From contig NZ_JAVKCA010000005.1 in the NCBI RefSeq assembly GCF_040222955.1, positions 85,727 to 149,726 of the forward strand: a stretch of DNA of 64,000 bases, in the 5' to 3' direction. Position numbers and translations under genes: made by a program. The notes beneath the pieces were generated by a model. The model did not search any database. It was not told the origin of the DNA and was given only the letters and a program-made list of their open reading frames with translations. Shown piece by piece: positions 26,806 through 34,983 of the stretch. The DNA comes from Marinoscillum sp040222955. Its GTDB lineage: Bacteria; Bacteroidota; Bacteroidia; Cytophagales; Cyclobacteriaceae. Numbering within the stretch: the first letter of the stretch is position 1; every line of letters starts with the position of its first letter.

Positions 26806-27726
26806 TTATAACAAACCGTTCGTTTTTCTAACTGCATCGGCACTTTCTGCCAGTTTGGCCTTTTCTGCAGCGTCCAGTTCTATCTCCACGATCTGCTCAA
26901 TTCCGTTCTTGCCAATGATGGCCGGGGCACCTATGCAGATGTCGCTCAGGCCATATTCGCCTTCCAGCATGCAAGAGCAAGGGAACATCTTTTTGGTGTC
27001 GCAAGCAATGGCCTGTACCATGGCTGAAACCGCCGCTCCCGGAGCATACCAGGCCGAGGTTCCTAATAATTTTGTCAGGGTAGCTCCTCCCACTTTGGTC
27101 TCTTCGCTCACAGTCTCCAGTTTCTCAGCACTCAAAAACGCTGAAACCGGCACGCTATTTCTGGTAGCCAGACGAGTCAAAGGAATCATCCCTGTGTCGC
27201 TGTGTCCACCGATGACCATACCATCCACATCAGAAGCCGGGCAATCCAACGCCTCAGCCAATCTGTACTTGAACCTCGCCGAGTCGAGCGCACCGCCCAT
27301 TCCGATGATTCTGTTTTTAGGAAGACCTGTAGCCTTGTGTGCCAGATAGGTCATGGTGTCCATTGGGTTTGAAACCACAATGATGATCACGTTGGGAGAG
27401 TGCTTGATGAGGCTTTCGGCCACAAACTTCACAATTCCGGCATTGGTAGAGATGAGCTCTTCACGTGTCATTCCTGGCTTTCTTGGAATACCAGAGGTAA
27501 TCACCGCCACATCACTATTTGCTGTTTTTGTGTAATCGTTGGTGGTACCGGTAATTTTGGTATCAAAACTATTCAGAGAAGCAGTTTGCATCAAATCCAT
27601 GGCCTTGCCTTCCGCAAAACCTTCTTTGATATCGATGAGGACTACCTCAGAAGCAAAATCTTTAATGGCAATGTATTCTGCGCAACTTGCACCTACTGCG
27701 CCTGCACCTACAACGGTTACTTTCAT
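26806..27726 (-). CDS. mdh: Malate dehydrogenase
   Basis: The 306-residue product has the NAD-binding GAGAVGASCAEY loop near the N-terminus, with Asp in the IDIKEG segment favouring NAD over NADP. The substrate-specificity loop is IPRKPGMTRE (arginines for malate/oxaloacetate). VSNPMDTMTYL and the catalytic His175 in IGGHSDTG are also present. It belongs to the LDH-like MDH group common in Bacteroidota. It oxidises malate to oxaloacetate in the TCA cycle. The gene is monocistronic, with a promoter match upstream and a terminator downstream. Confidence 0.96.
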   Translation of the reverse strand: MKVTVVGAGAVGASCAEYIAIKDFASEVVLIDIKEGFAEGKAMDLMQTASLNSFDTKITGTTNDYTKTANSDVAVITSGIPRKPGMTREELISTNAGIVKFVAESLIKHSPNVIIIVVSNPMDTMTYLAHKATGLPKNRIIGMGGALDSARFKYRLAEALDCPASDVDGMVIGGHSDTGMIPLTRLATRNSVPVSAFLSAEKLETVSEETKVGGATLTKLLGTSAWYAPGAAVSAMVQAIACDTKKMFPCSCMLEGEYGLSDICIGAPAIIGKNGIEQIVEIELDAAEKAKLAESADAVRKTNGLL

Positions 27727-27763
27727 GATGTATGGGATTTTATCTTTGAAACTTTTCTGTGCT

Positions 27764-27793
27764 CAAAACTACTATCCAAAGGGCGAATCGCAA
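27764..27793 (-). promoter_or_regulatory. Bacteroidota-type promoter for mdh
   Basis: On the minus strand, TTG (27793-27791) is followed after 19 bases by TAGTTTTG (27771-27764), an exact match to the phylum's -33 TTG / -7 TAnnTTTG pattern. Transcription would start near 27757, leaving a leader of about 30 bases before the mdh ATG. Confidence 0.55.
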
Positions 27794-27804
27794 AGCTTTG
27801 AGGA

Positions 27805-28332
27805 TTAAAGCTTCATGTCCGAATAAACCGTGCCCAGATCAAAAAATCCGAGGGAAGCTTTATAGGTTTTGAACAGGTTGTTCATGTACTCATTGTACAT
27901 TTCGGCAAAGGCCGACATAATCTTGGCCCTGACCTCTGTATGGTTGTTCATTACCTCCATCAGGTTGGCTTTGGGGATCACATAGATCTCACACTCATTG
28001 GTCAATACGATTGCCGTGTAGATCCGTTTGGTGCTTTTCAGCACCGCATTGTCGCCAAACAACTTTCCGCTACGAAGAGTCAGCAGTCTTTCAAACCCTT
28101 CCTTGATGTCAAGATTTAAGGAAACAATCCCTCTCTTGACAATGTACACCGCCTGACTGGGGTCTCCGGTGAAGAAAACCACTTCATTCTCATGGTATTT
28201 TCTCAGGTATAGATAAGGTAAGAAATAGGAAAGCTCGTCATCAGTGAGGGACTCGAAAAGCCGGTTTTTCCTCAAAAAATTGAACATGACAATGTCAGTA
28301 TCCGAATACTTCCTTTTGAAAAACCTAAGCAT
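27805..28332 (-). CDS. Cyclic nucleotide-binding domain protein without DNA-binding domain
   Basis: The 175-residue product has one cNMP-binding beta-roll (about 20-135: FLRKNRLFESLTDDEL, FFTGDPSQAVYIVKRG, GKLFGDNAVL). The tail (about 136-175, NEYMNNLFKTYKASLGFF) is too short for, and does not resemble, the Crp winged helix. The phosphate-binding cassette FGDNAVL lacks the usual Arg-Thr-Ala ending but keeps FG-x-x-A. It may act by protein contact rather than as a transcription factor. The start overlaps the tilS stop by 8 bases, so the two genes are probably co-translated. Confidence 0.8.
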   Translation of the reverse strand: MLRFFKRKYSDTDIVMFNFLRKNRLFESLTDDELSYFLPYLYLRKYHENEVVFFTGDPSQAVYIVKRGIVSLNLDIKEGFERLLTLRSGKLFGDNAVLKSTKRIYTAIVLTNECEIYVIPKANLMEVMNNHTEVRAKIMSAFAEMYNEYMNNLFKTYKASLGFFDLGTVYSDMKL

Positions 28333-29647
28333 GGCGCAACACTTCTAGTTTTAACATTCGGGCGGTTTTAGAGGTGATTTTAAATCGATTGTCTATCCTA
28401 TGCCCCACTATCCAGGCGATTCGACCATCGGATTCCAATACAAGAACCTCTTTTTTCAATGTTACGGGAATTTTAGAATCAATCATAAAATCACTTACCT
28501 TTTTTTTGCCCTCCATGCCCAATGGGTAAAAGACATCTCCCTGCTCCCATCGGCGCAGTTTCAGGGGAAAAGTAAGTTCATCAGGATCAAAAAATGCGGT
28601 GGTGGCCGGATTATGATTCGGAAGCTCATTGCCGCTTAAGTAACTCAGATGAACTTCGCAAGGCCCCGCACTCACTGCCCCTTCATCCTTCGGCACAAGT
28701 ATTTCTACACACTCAGTAGCCTCTTCCTTACTGGTGATGTACAACTGCCCCCTGTCCAGGTTGATTTCATAAGTGGATGAATAAAATAGTTTCCCTGGCA
28801 GTCCGCTCATGATGGCCCCCGACAAATCCCTGGCATCAGCAAAACCAAAACCATAGGGCTTGATCAATTCTGCGAGCATAACCAGATGGTCCGGGTGGCC
28901 CTGATACCATTCCACATTGAGCAGCAGTCGACCTTCCTTTTCCACTGCCTGTCTGTGCTCCACAGCTTGCTGTAGCAGCCGCGCGGTGCCTTGTAGTCGC
29001 AGCAGGGTGTCATGAAAAGTGGCCTCCAGCGCCGGGTTGATTTTTTTCAAAAGCGGAACCACCTCGTTCCTGATGAGGTTTCGTTGGTAGTCATTTTTCT
29101 GATTGGACACATCCTCCCGCCAGGTGATTTGCTCACTTCGCGCATATTTATACACCTCCTCTTTGGTAGCGAACAGTAAAGGCCGGATCAATCGATCACC
29201 CTTCAAGGCAATACCGGTGAGCCCGTGAATTCCCGTCCCTTTGGTGAGATTCAGCAAAACCGTTTCCAGATTATCATTGGCATTGTGCGCAGTGGCTACC
29301 TTGGTGAATCCCTGTTCGTCACACAGTCGGTCAAAGAAAGTATAGCGCTCATTTCGTGCCACCATTTGGATAGACTCCTTTGCATAATAAATACCGGGAG
29401 CCACCCGATGGAGGTAAAAAGGAACCTCATGGGCCTGACACCAGTCTCGTACCAAAGCCTCATCCGCATCAGAATCCTCACCCCGCAGGTGATAGTTAAC
29501 ATGAGCCACCCCCATGCGAAAACCCGACTTCAGCATTAAGTGGGCCAGCACCATAGAATCTACTCCCCCACTCACGGCGATCAGCACTTTATCTCCCCGA
29601 GTGATCAGGGCATTTTCTTTAATTAATGTTAAAAAGGACTGATACAT
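28325..29647 (-). CDS. tilS: tRNA(Ile)-lysidine synthase
   Basis: The PP-loop ATPase motif IAVSGGVDSM lies near the N-terminus. It is followed by VAHVNYHLRGEDSDADEA and the ATAHNANDNLET block, and the C-terminal TilS domain ends the protein (FKITSKTARMLKLEVL). The enzyme converts cytidine 34 of tRNA-Ile to lysidine, which is essential for reading AUA. I start the gene at Met in MYQSFLTLIKEN (29647). An in-frame ATG at 29713 would overlap the divergent OstA gene and adds 22 residues not typical of the family. The length from this start is 440 residues. Confidence 0.93.
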   Translation of the reverse strand: MYQSFLTLIKENALITRGDKVLIAVSGGVDSMVLAHLMLKSGFRMGVAHVNYHLRGEDSDADEALVRDWCQAHEVPFYLHRVAPGIYYAKESIQMVARNERYTFFDRLCDEQGFTKVATAHNANDNLETVLLNLTKGTGIHGLTGIALKGDRLIRPLLFATKEEVYKYARSEQITWREDVSNQKNDYQRNLIRNEVVPLLKKINPALEATFHDTLLRLQGTARLLQQAVEHRQAVEKEGRLLLNVEWYQGHPDHLVMLAELIKPYGFGFADARDLSGAIMSGLPGKLFYSSTYEINLDRGQLYITSKEEATECVEILVPKDEGAVSAGPCEVHLSYLSGNELPNHNPATTAFFDPDELTFPLKLRRWEQGDVFYPLGMEGKKKVSDFMIDSKIPVTLKKEVLVLESDGRIAWIVGHRIDNRFKITSKTARMLKLEVLRHA

Positions 29648-29680
29648 AATTTCGCAACCCCAGCTATCGTTTAGAGTTAT

Positions 29681-29688
29681 TAGCTTTG
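29681..29688 (+). promoter_or_regulatory. Possible -7 element for the OstA-like gene
   Basis: TAGCTTTG fits TAnnTTTG exactly, but no TTG lies 19-21 bases upstream. If real, transcription would begin at or next to the ATG at 29696, giving an almost leaderless message. The divergent tilS start is only 48 bases away. Confidence 0.3.
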
Positions 29689-29695
29689 CACGCTC

Positions 29696-31480
29696 ATGTT
29701 TAAGATACTGCAATATTATATATTCCTTGTCATCATTTTATGCCTCTCCACCTCAGTTCAGGCCCAAAAAGGTGAGCGCATCAAGTACAAGGCTGAGGAG
29801 TTGGAGTATGGAAAAAAGAAGGATGAGAGCTACCGAAAACTGACCGGAGATGTAGTATTCACCCAAAAGAGCACCACGGTCTACTGTGATACCTCCTATT
29901 TCTACAAGAAGCGTAACGTAATGGAGGCCACCGGACACGTGAAAATCGTGGATGACTCCACCACCATTACCTCCAGTCAACTGGTTTATGAGGGCGATGA
30001 ACGCATGGCCAAGCTCCGGCAAAATGTTGTCTACCTCCGTGGCGAACGTGAACTCTACACTGATTTTCTCGACTATGACCTGGAAGGTGAGATCGCCCAC
30101 TACTTCAACAAAGGCAAGCTCATAGACACTACCAATGTGCTTACCAGCGAAATTGGGTACTATTTTGCGAAAGATGAGTTTGCACAGTTCTACAAAAACG
30201 TGGTGCTCACTTCCCCTGACTTTGTACTCAAAACAGACACCCTGCGCTACAACACCCTTACCAAAGTGGCCTATACCTATGGGCCTACCCAGATCACTTC
30301 CGAGGATGGAACCGTTCTGCATGCAAAGGGTGGAGAATTCAGAACCGTGGTGGATGAATCGGATTTTGTAAAAGGAAGCATCGAAACCCGGGATTACTAC
30401 CTGGAGGGGGATGAACTCTATTTTGATGATGGCGAGAAATACTACAAAGCCGTATTTAATGTGAAAATGACCGCTAAGGATGAAGACGTAATCATCACCG
30501 GAGACGAAGGCTACTATGATCGTCGCAATGGAATCAGCAAAGTATATGGGCGGCCACTCATGAAAAGGATACTCGATGCAGACACCCTCTATCTGGCAGC
30601 AGACACCCTGGTGGCCATAGAAAGCAAGTACGATTCTGCCAAGAGAATATTGGCTTACAAGAATGTCAAAATCTATAAGGAAGGCCTGCAGGGTATCGCC
30701 GATTCTATGGCCTACTTCAATGAGGATTCGGTGATCTTTTTCTATGGAGACCCAGTCATGTGGAACAATCAGAATCAGATCACCGCAGACACCATCAACC
30801 TGGAAATCTCCGAAGATGAGATGAGACGAATGAATCTCCTTTCCGATGCCTTTCTGGTCTCCGAGGATTCTATAGAAAACTATAACCAGATCAAAGGGCG
30901 AAACATGATCGCCCACTTCGTGGACAACCAGATAGACCGGATCGACGTGAACGGGAATGGCGAAATTCTCTATTTCGCACTAGAAGAGGGTGACTCAGTA
31001 CTTATGGGGATGAACAAGATTTTTTGTGCCTCCATGCAAATCCGATTTAAAGAACAGAAACTCTCCAGCTTTTCTGTTTACACCAATCCTGAGGCACAGT
31101 TTATCCCTCCGCATGAACTTACCGAGGAGATGCAGTACCTGGCCAATTTCGCCTGGCGTGAGACTGAGCGACCGACACTTTTCGAGATCGCTCCTTACCT
31201 CAATCCGGATTATGAATTTATCCCTGATGAAGTGAAACCTGATGACACAGGAGGCATCAACCTACCCGCACCAAACATTCCAACCACAGAATCTCAAAAC
31301 AAAACATACACCCCTGCTCAAAATACTAAACCGAAAACTACCCCCGTTAGGTCTATGAACCCAACCAGTAATTCCGGTATAAATACACCCACATCCGCCC
31401 AACCCAATAACATCAGGAAAAGCATTAATAAACCAAATAAAAATCTAAAAGCAGTGGATGATGATGGCTCTTTTCAATAG
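29696..31480 (+). CDS. OstA/LptA-like outer-membrane LPS transport family protein
   Basis: The 594-residue product has a signal peptide (to about SVQAQ). Repeated beta-jelly-roll strands of the OstA/LptA type cover about residues 25-480 (TGDVVFTQKSTTVYCDTSYFY, MEATGHVKIVDDSTTI, VYGRPLMKRI). The final 80 residues are a low-complexity Pro/Thr/Asn region. Homologues bridge the periplasm for lipopolysaccharide transport. The length and repeated modules are as in the phylum's long OstA proteins, which lack the LptD barrel. bamD follows after 39 bases, which supports an envelope-assembly role. Confidence 0.85.
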   Translation: MFKILQYYIFLVIILCLSTSVQAQKGERIKYKAEELEYGKKKDESYRKLTGDVVFTQKSTTVYCDTSYFYKKRNVMEATGHVKIVDDSTTITSSQLVYEGDERMAKLRQNVVYLRGERELYTDFLDYDLEGEIAHYFNKGKLIDTTNVLTSEIGYYFAKDEFAQFYKNVVLTSPDFVLKTDTLRYNTLTKVAYTYGPTQITSEDGTVLHAKGGEFRTVVDESDFVKGSIETRDYYLEGDELYFDDGEKYYKAVFNVKMTAKDEDVIITGDEGYYDRRNGISKVYGRPLMKRILDADTLYLAADTLVAIESKYDSAKRILAYKNVKIYKEGLQGIADSMAYFNEDSVIFFYGDPVMWNNQNQITADTINLEISEDEMRRMNLLSDAFLVSEDSIENYNQIKGRNMIAHFVDNQIDRIDVNGNGEILYFALEEGDSVLMGMNKIFCASMQIRFKEQKLSSFSVYTNPEAQFIPPHELTEEMQYLANFAWRETERPTLFEIAPYLNPDYEFIPDEVKPDDTGGINLPAPNIPTTESQNKTYTPAQNTKPKTTPVRSMNPTSNSGINTPTSAQPNNIRKSINKPNKNLKAVDDDGSFQ

Positions 31481-31495
31481 ACCATCTAAATCCAT

Positions 31496-31503
31496 TAAGT
31501 TTG
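31496..31503 (+). promoter_or_regulatory. Possible -7 element for bamD
   Basis: TAAGTTTG fits TAnnTTTG exactly and lies 16 bases before the bamD ATG. The -33 position has TTT rather than TTG. It may give bamD and the genes after it their own promoter in addition to read-through from the OstA-like gene. Confidence 0.35.
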
Positions 31504-31519
31504 CGTCCAATTTGAGAAA

Positions 31520-32341
31520 ATGAGGAGACTATCAGGGAACATATTATTGATTTTACTATTGGTGGCAAGTGTCTCTTGTACCAAATTCAGGAAAATACAG
31601 AAGAGTGGCGACTGGAAGGTGAAGTATGCTGCAGCGCTTGACTATTACGAAAACAAGGACTATTTCCGATCCAACACCTTGTTGGAAGAAATCCTCCCGA
31701 TCATTCGCGGTACAGAAGAAGCAGAATACGCCAATTTTATTTACGGATATACCTTCTACTATCAGAAACAGTTTATTCTGAGTGCGCACTACTTCAAGTT
31801 ATTCACCGAGATTTATGCCCGAAGTGAATACGTAGAAGAAGCCGCGTACATGGCGGCCAATTCACTATACATGCAGTCTCCGCAGGCAAGCCTGGACCAG
31901 ACCAGCACTTATGAGGCGCTCACATCGCTCCAAAATTTCTTAAATAAGTACCCCTTTTCTGAGTATGCAGACGAGGCGGATCAGCACATCAATACGCTGC
32001 AGGTGAAACTGGAGAAAAAGGCCTACGAAAATGCCAAACTTTATCATCAGCTGAGACGTTATAAAGCAGCACTGATCGCTTTTGATAACTTTCAGTATGA
32101 CTATCCTGACTCAAAATATAATGAAGAGCTGGCCTTTTTGGCGATTGAAACGGCACACGAACTGGCAGGTGTGAGTATCAAATCCAAGCAGGAAGAGCGA
32201 TACAAAAAAGTAGTGGAGTTGTATCAGAAATTTGTTGACAAATTTCCCAACAGTAAATTCCTTAAAGAAGCAGAGGAATATTATGGGGATAGCATTGAAC
32301 AATTGACTATCTTTGCCGATCAAAATAATCAGAATCCTTAA
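31520..32341 (+). CDS. bamD: Outer-membrane protein assembly factor BamD
   Basis: The 273-residue lipoprotein (Cys20 in ASVSC) has the TPR arrangement of BamD. Recognisable blocks are KYAAALDYYENKDYFRSNTL, YIYG-like FIYGYTFYYQ, and F-x-x-x-YP-D/N-S-x-Y turns (FLNKYPFSEYADEA, FQYDYPDSKYNEE, FVDKFPNSKFLKEA). BamD works with BamA to insert beta-barrel proteins in the outer membrane. In this phylum bamD is often followed by rpoZ and coaBC, as seen here, so the order supports the call. Confidence 0.92.
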   Translation: MRRLSGNILLILLLVASVSCTKFRKIQKSGDWKVKYAAALDYYENKDYFRSNTLLEEILPIIRGTEEAEYANFIYGYTFYYQKQFILSAHYFKLFTEIYARSEYVEEAAYMAANSLYMQSPQASLDQTSTYEALTSLQNFLNKYPFSEYADEADQHINTLQVKLEKKAYENAKLYHQLRRYKAALIAFDNFQYDYPDSKYNEELAFLAIETAHELAGVSIKSKQEERYKKVVELYQKFVDKFPNSKFLKEAEEYYGDSIEQLTIFADQNNQNP

Positions 32342-32345
32342 GAAA

Positions 32346-32657
32346 ATGGCTACAAACGCATCTATAATTACAAGAGATAACGAGAAAATAGCTGAGCCTA
32401 CGGGCAATATTTACGAATCCATTGCCGTGATAGGCAAGCGGGCAAGACAAATCTCTGCCCAGCAGAAAGAAGAATTGAACTCAAAATTGGCTGAGTTTGC
32501 CTCTTCTGTGGACAATTTGGAAGAAATTTTCGAAAACAGAGAGCAAATAGAAATCTCTAAATTCTACGAGCGCATGCCCAAGCCTACTTCCGTGGCTGTA
32601 GAAGAATTCATGGAAGGAAAGATCTCTTACAGAAGTATTGATCCGGAAGAAGCTTAA
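32346..32657 (+). CDS. rpoZ: DNA-directed RNA polymerase subunit omega
   Basis: The start is placed at ATG 32346 (MATNASIITRDNEKIAEPTG), 4 bases after the bamD stop. An in-frame ATG at 32313 would overlap bamD and adds 11 residues without family support. The 103-residue product has the omega core (GNIYESIAVIGKRARQIS) in which residues after the ARQI block contact the beta' subunit. Omega helps assemble RNA polymerase. The acidic C-terminal extension is usual for Bacteroidota. The call depends on the core motif and the bamD-rpoZ-coaBC order. Confidence 0.85.
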   Translation: MATNASIITRDNEKIAEPTGNIYESIAVIGKRARQISAQQKEELNSKLAEFASSVDNLEEIFENREQIEISKFYERMPKPTSVAVEEFMEGKISYRSIDPEEA

Positions 32658-32667
32658 TTGACCAGCA

Positions 32668-33870
32668 ATGCTGGAAGGAAAAAAAGTACTCTTAGCGGTT
32701 TGTGGCTCTATAGCAGCCTATAAAGCCGCTTTTTTTGTGCGCTTGCTCGTCAAGTCAGGAGCCGAAGTGAAGGTGATCATGACCGAAAGTGCCAAAGATT
32801 TCATCACACCGCTTACTCTGGCCACCCTATCCAAGCACCCGGTACTCTCCAGTTTTTATCAAAATGAAAACGGTGAATGGCATAATCATGTGGAGCTGGG
32901 CTTATGGGCTGACCTGATGATTGTGGCACCCATCAGTGCTAATACTTTGTCGAAAATGGCCAATGGAGCCAGTGACAACCTCCTCACCGCCGTGTACCTC
33001 TCTGCCAGATGCCCGGTGATGGTATGCCCGGCCATGGACCTGGACATGTACCAGCACCCTGCTACCAGGCGAAACCTAAAAACCCTTGCCGACTATGGCA
33101 ATATCATCATAGATGCAGAGTCCGGAGAGTTGGCAAGTGGCCTCACCGGAGAAGGACGGATGGCCGAGCCGGAGCACATACTGGAAAGAGTGAAATCTTT
33201 CTTCCATCAAACACAGTCTTTCGTAGGAAAGAAGGTCATGATGACCTCAGGTCCTACCCACGAGTCCATCGATCCGGTGCGGTTTATCGGTAACCACTCC
33301 ACTGGCAAGATGGGCAAGGCCATCGCCCTGGAGCTGGCCAACAGAGGCGCCGAAGTTGAATTCATCTCCGGTCCGGCAGCACATGCTCCACATCACCCAC
33401 TTATCAAGGTGACCAAAGTAACCTCTGCAGAGGAGATGTTTGAAGCGGCAAAAGCCTACTTCGAACTGAGCGATATCGGTATTTTCACGGCCGCAGTAGC
33501 CGACTACAGGCCAAAAGAAATGGCCACTTCCAAGCTCAAGAAAAAAGAACAGGCACTCAACATCACCCTGGTACCTAATCCCGACATTGCCAGTCAGCTC
33601 GGAGCTATGAAGAAAAAGCACCAGTTTACGGTTGGCTTTGCACTGGAAACAGATGAAGAGCAGGTGAATGCCAGGAAAAAACTGGAAAGCAAAAACCTGG
33701 ATGTGATTGTTTTGAATTCTTTGAATCATGAAGGGGCAGGTTTTGCTCATGACACCAATAAAGTATCTATCTTCGATAGACATAATAAAGAACAACATTT
33801 TGAGTTGAAAAGTAAGGTTGAAGTTGCCAAAGATCTGGTAGACTTTATTGAACAATCACTCAATGGCTAG
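32668..33870 (+). CDS. coaBC: Bifunctional phosphopantothenoylcysteine decarboxylase/phosphopantothenate-cysteine ligase
   Basis: The 400-residue fusion has an N-terminal flavoprotein decarboxylase (about 1-185: GSIAAYKA, APISANTLSKMANGASDNLL, PAMDLDMYQHP) and a C-terminal ligase (about 186-400: TSGPTHESIDPVRFIGNHS, GKMGKAIA, TAAVADYRP). Both steps belong to coenzyme A synthesis from 4'-phosphopantothenate. Length and motifs are complete. It starts 10 bases after rpoZ and its stop overlaps the start of the next gene. Confidence 0.96.
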   Translation: MLEGKKVLLAVCGSIAAYKAAFFVRLLVKSGAEVKVIMTESAKDFITPLTLATLSKHPVLSSFYQNENGEWHNHVELGLWADLMIVAPISANTLSKMANGASDNLLTAVYLSARCPVMVCPAMDLDMYQHPATRRNLKTLADYGNIIIDAESGELASGLTGEGRMAEPEHILERVKSFFHQTQSFVGKKVMMTSGPTHESIDPVRFIGNHSTGKMGKAIALELANRGAEVEFISGPAAHAPHHPLIKVTKVTSAEEMFEAAKAYFELSDIGIFTAAVADYRPKEMATSKLKKKEQALNITLVPNPDIASQLGAMKKKHQFTVGFALETDEEQVNARKKLESKNLDVIVLNSLNHEGAGFAHDTNKVSIFDRHNKEQHFELKSKVEVAKDLVDFIEQSLNG

Positions 33871-34762
33871 ACTCCTCGTTTTTATTCTTTTCATTGGCAC
33901 ACTCAGTACCACTGCACAGGAACTCAACTGTCGGGTGGTAGTGAATGCCCAGCAGATTCAAACCACTGAAAGGAATATTTTCAGTGACATGGAGACCTCC
34001 TTCACCCAGTTTCTGAACAACCGAAAATGGACCGATGATGAGTTCAGTTCAGAAGAGCGCATCAATTGCAACATCATTCTCACCATGGACCCGAATGAGT
34101 CCACGCCCAGCGCCGGCCGGTGGGGTGCCTCCGTGCAGATACTTTCCTCCAGACCGGTGTATAATGCCAGCTATGAAACCGTGGTATTTAATTTCGCCGA
34201 TCGCGACTGGCAATTTGAATATGTGCAGTCTCAGCCTCTGCAGTTCAATGAAAACTCATTTACCAGCAACATCACCTCGCTTCTCGCCTATTATGCCTAC
34301 ACCATCATTGGCATGGACTACGATTCGTTTTCGGAGCTTGGAGGTACCCGGTACTTTCAAATCGCCAACCAGATCGTCTCCAATGCACAAAATTCCAACT
34401 ACTCCGGATGGACACAGTTCAATAGTGTGCGAAACCGCTACTGGTTAAGTGAAAACCTAATGGGTAGTAATTTTGAGCCGCTCCGAAAGGCAGTTTACGA
34501 ATATCATCTGAAGGGCCTTGATGTATTTCAGGAAGACCCCGAAGCGGCCAGAAATAACATTCTGAACGGACTGAAATACATTCAGACGGCCAATAGGTCC
34601 AGGCCCAGGTCCATCCTGACGATTACCTTTCTGGATGCCAAAGCTGAAGAACTCTCCCAGATCTTCAAAGATGGAAATCCAACTCAAAAAAAGGAGTCCT
34701 ATGAAATCCTGTCCAAGTTAGATCCCAGCAAATCGGACACCTTCAAAAAAATCATAGAGTAA
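33863..34762 (+). CDS. porD: PorD/DUF4835 family protein, type IX secretion-associated
   Basis: I place the start at ATG 33863, which overlaps the coaBC stop by 8 bases and gives a good signal peptide (MARLLVFILFIGTLSTTAQE). An ATG at 33848 would add five polar residues. The mature protein begins LNCRVVVNAQQIQTTER and contains the RWTDDEF-like KWTDDEF and YAYTIIGMDYDSFS blocks of DUF4835, a family named PorD in T9SS work. Its exact part in secretion is unsettled. Presence of T9SS cargo elsewhere in the window agrees with a working system. Confidence 0.82.
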   Translation: MARLLVFILFIGTLSTTAQELNCRVVVNAQQIQTTERNIFSDMETSFTQFLNNRKWTDDEFSSEERINCNIILTMDPNESTPSAGRWGASVQILSSRPVYNASYETVVFNFADRDWQFEYVQSQPLQFNENSFTSNITSLLAYYAYTIIGMDYDSFSELGGTRYFQIANQIVSNAQNSNYSGWTQFNSVRNRYWLSENLMGSNFEPLRKAVYEYHLKGLDVFQEDPEAARNNILNGLKYIQTANRSRPRSILTITFLDAKAEELSQIFKDGNPTQKKESYEILSKLDPSKSDTFKKIIE

Positions 34763-34980
34763 TGGCGAAGCGACTGGTCAGAGTTTTACCCGAAAAAATC
34801 GCTGATTACTTTCAGGGAGGGCAATACTTCAGTTTCGTTTCGCATGATGCCACCGTCACCCTTGCCACCCCACTCGGCTTAAAATCGGACACCTTAAAAG
34901 TGAAGAATACTAAGGGTCATATATTACATTTGCCTTTGGCTCAGCTGGATGAAATCTGGGCTGAAGAAAAGGCTGAATAA
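34762..34980 (+). CDS. Conserved-looking 72-residue hypothetical protein
   Basis: The ATG overlaps the TAA of the PorD gene by one base (TAATG), and recN starts 3 bases after its stop, so it is embedded in an operon and very likely translated. The product is a short mixed alpha/beta protein (EKIADYFQGGQYFSFVSHD, ending LDEIWAEEKAE). It has no signal peptide, cysteine pair or membrane segment. I do not recognise a family. Confidence 0.75.
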   Translation: MAKRLVRVLPEKIADYFQGGQYFSFVSHDATVTLATPLGLKSDTLKVKNTKGHILHLPLAQLDEIWAEEKAE

Positions 34981-34983
34981 TAA

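Noticed and set aside
28325..29713. Longer tilS start at 29713
   Set aside because: It overlaps the divergent OstA-like gene and adds 22 residues before the usual TilS N-terminus; Met at 29647 fits the family.
29753..30916. A 387-codon open frame on the minus strand inside the OstA-like gene
   Set aside because: It lies wholly antisense to a gene with clear signal peptide and OstA repeats; its product has no recognisable motif and its length follows from codon bias.
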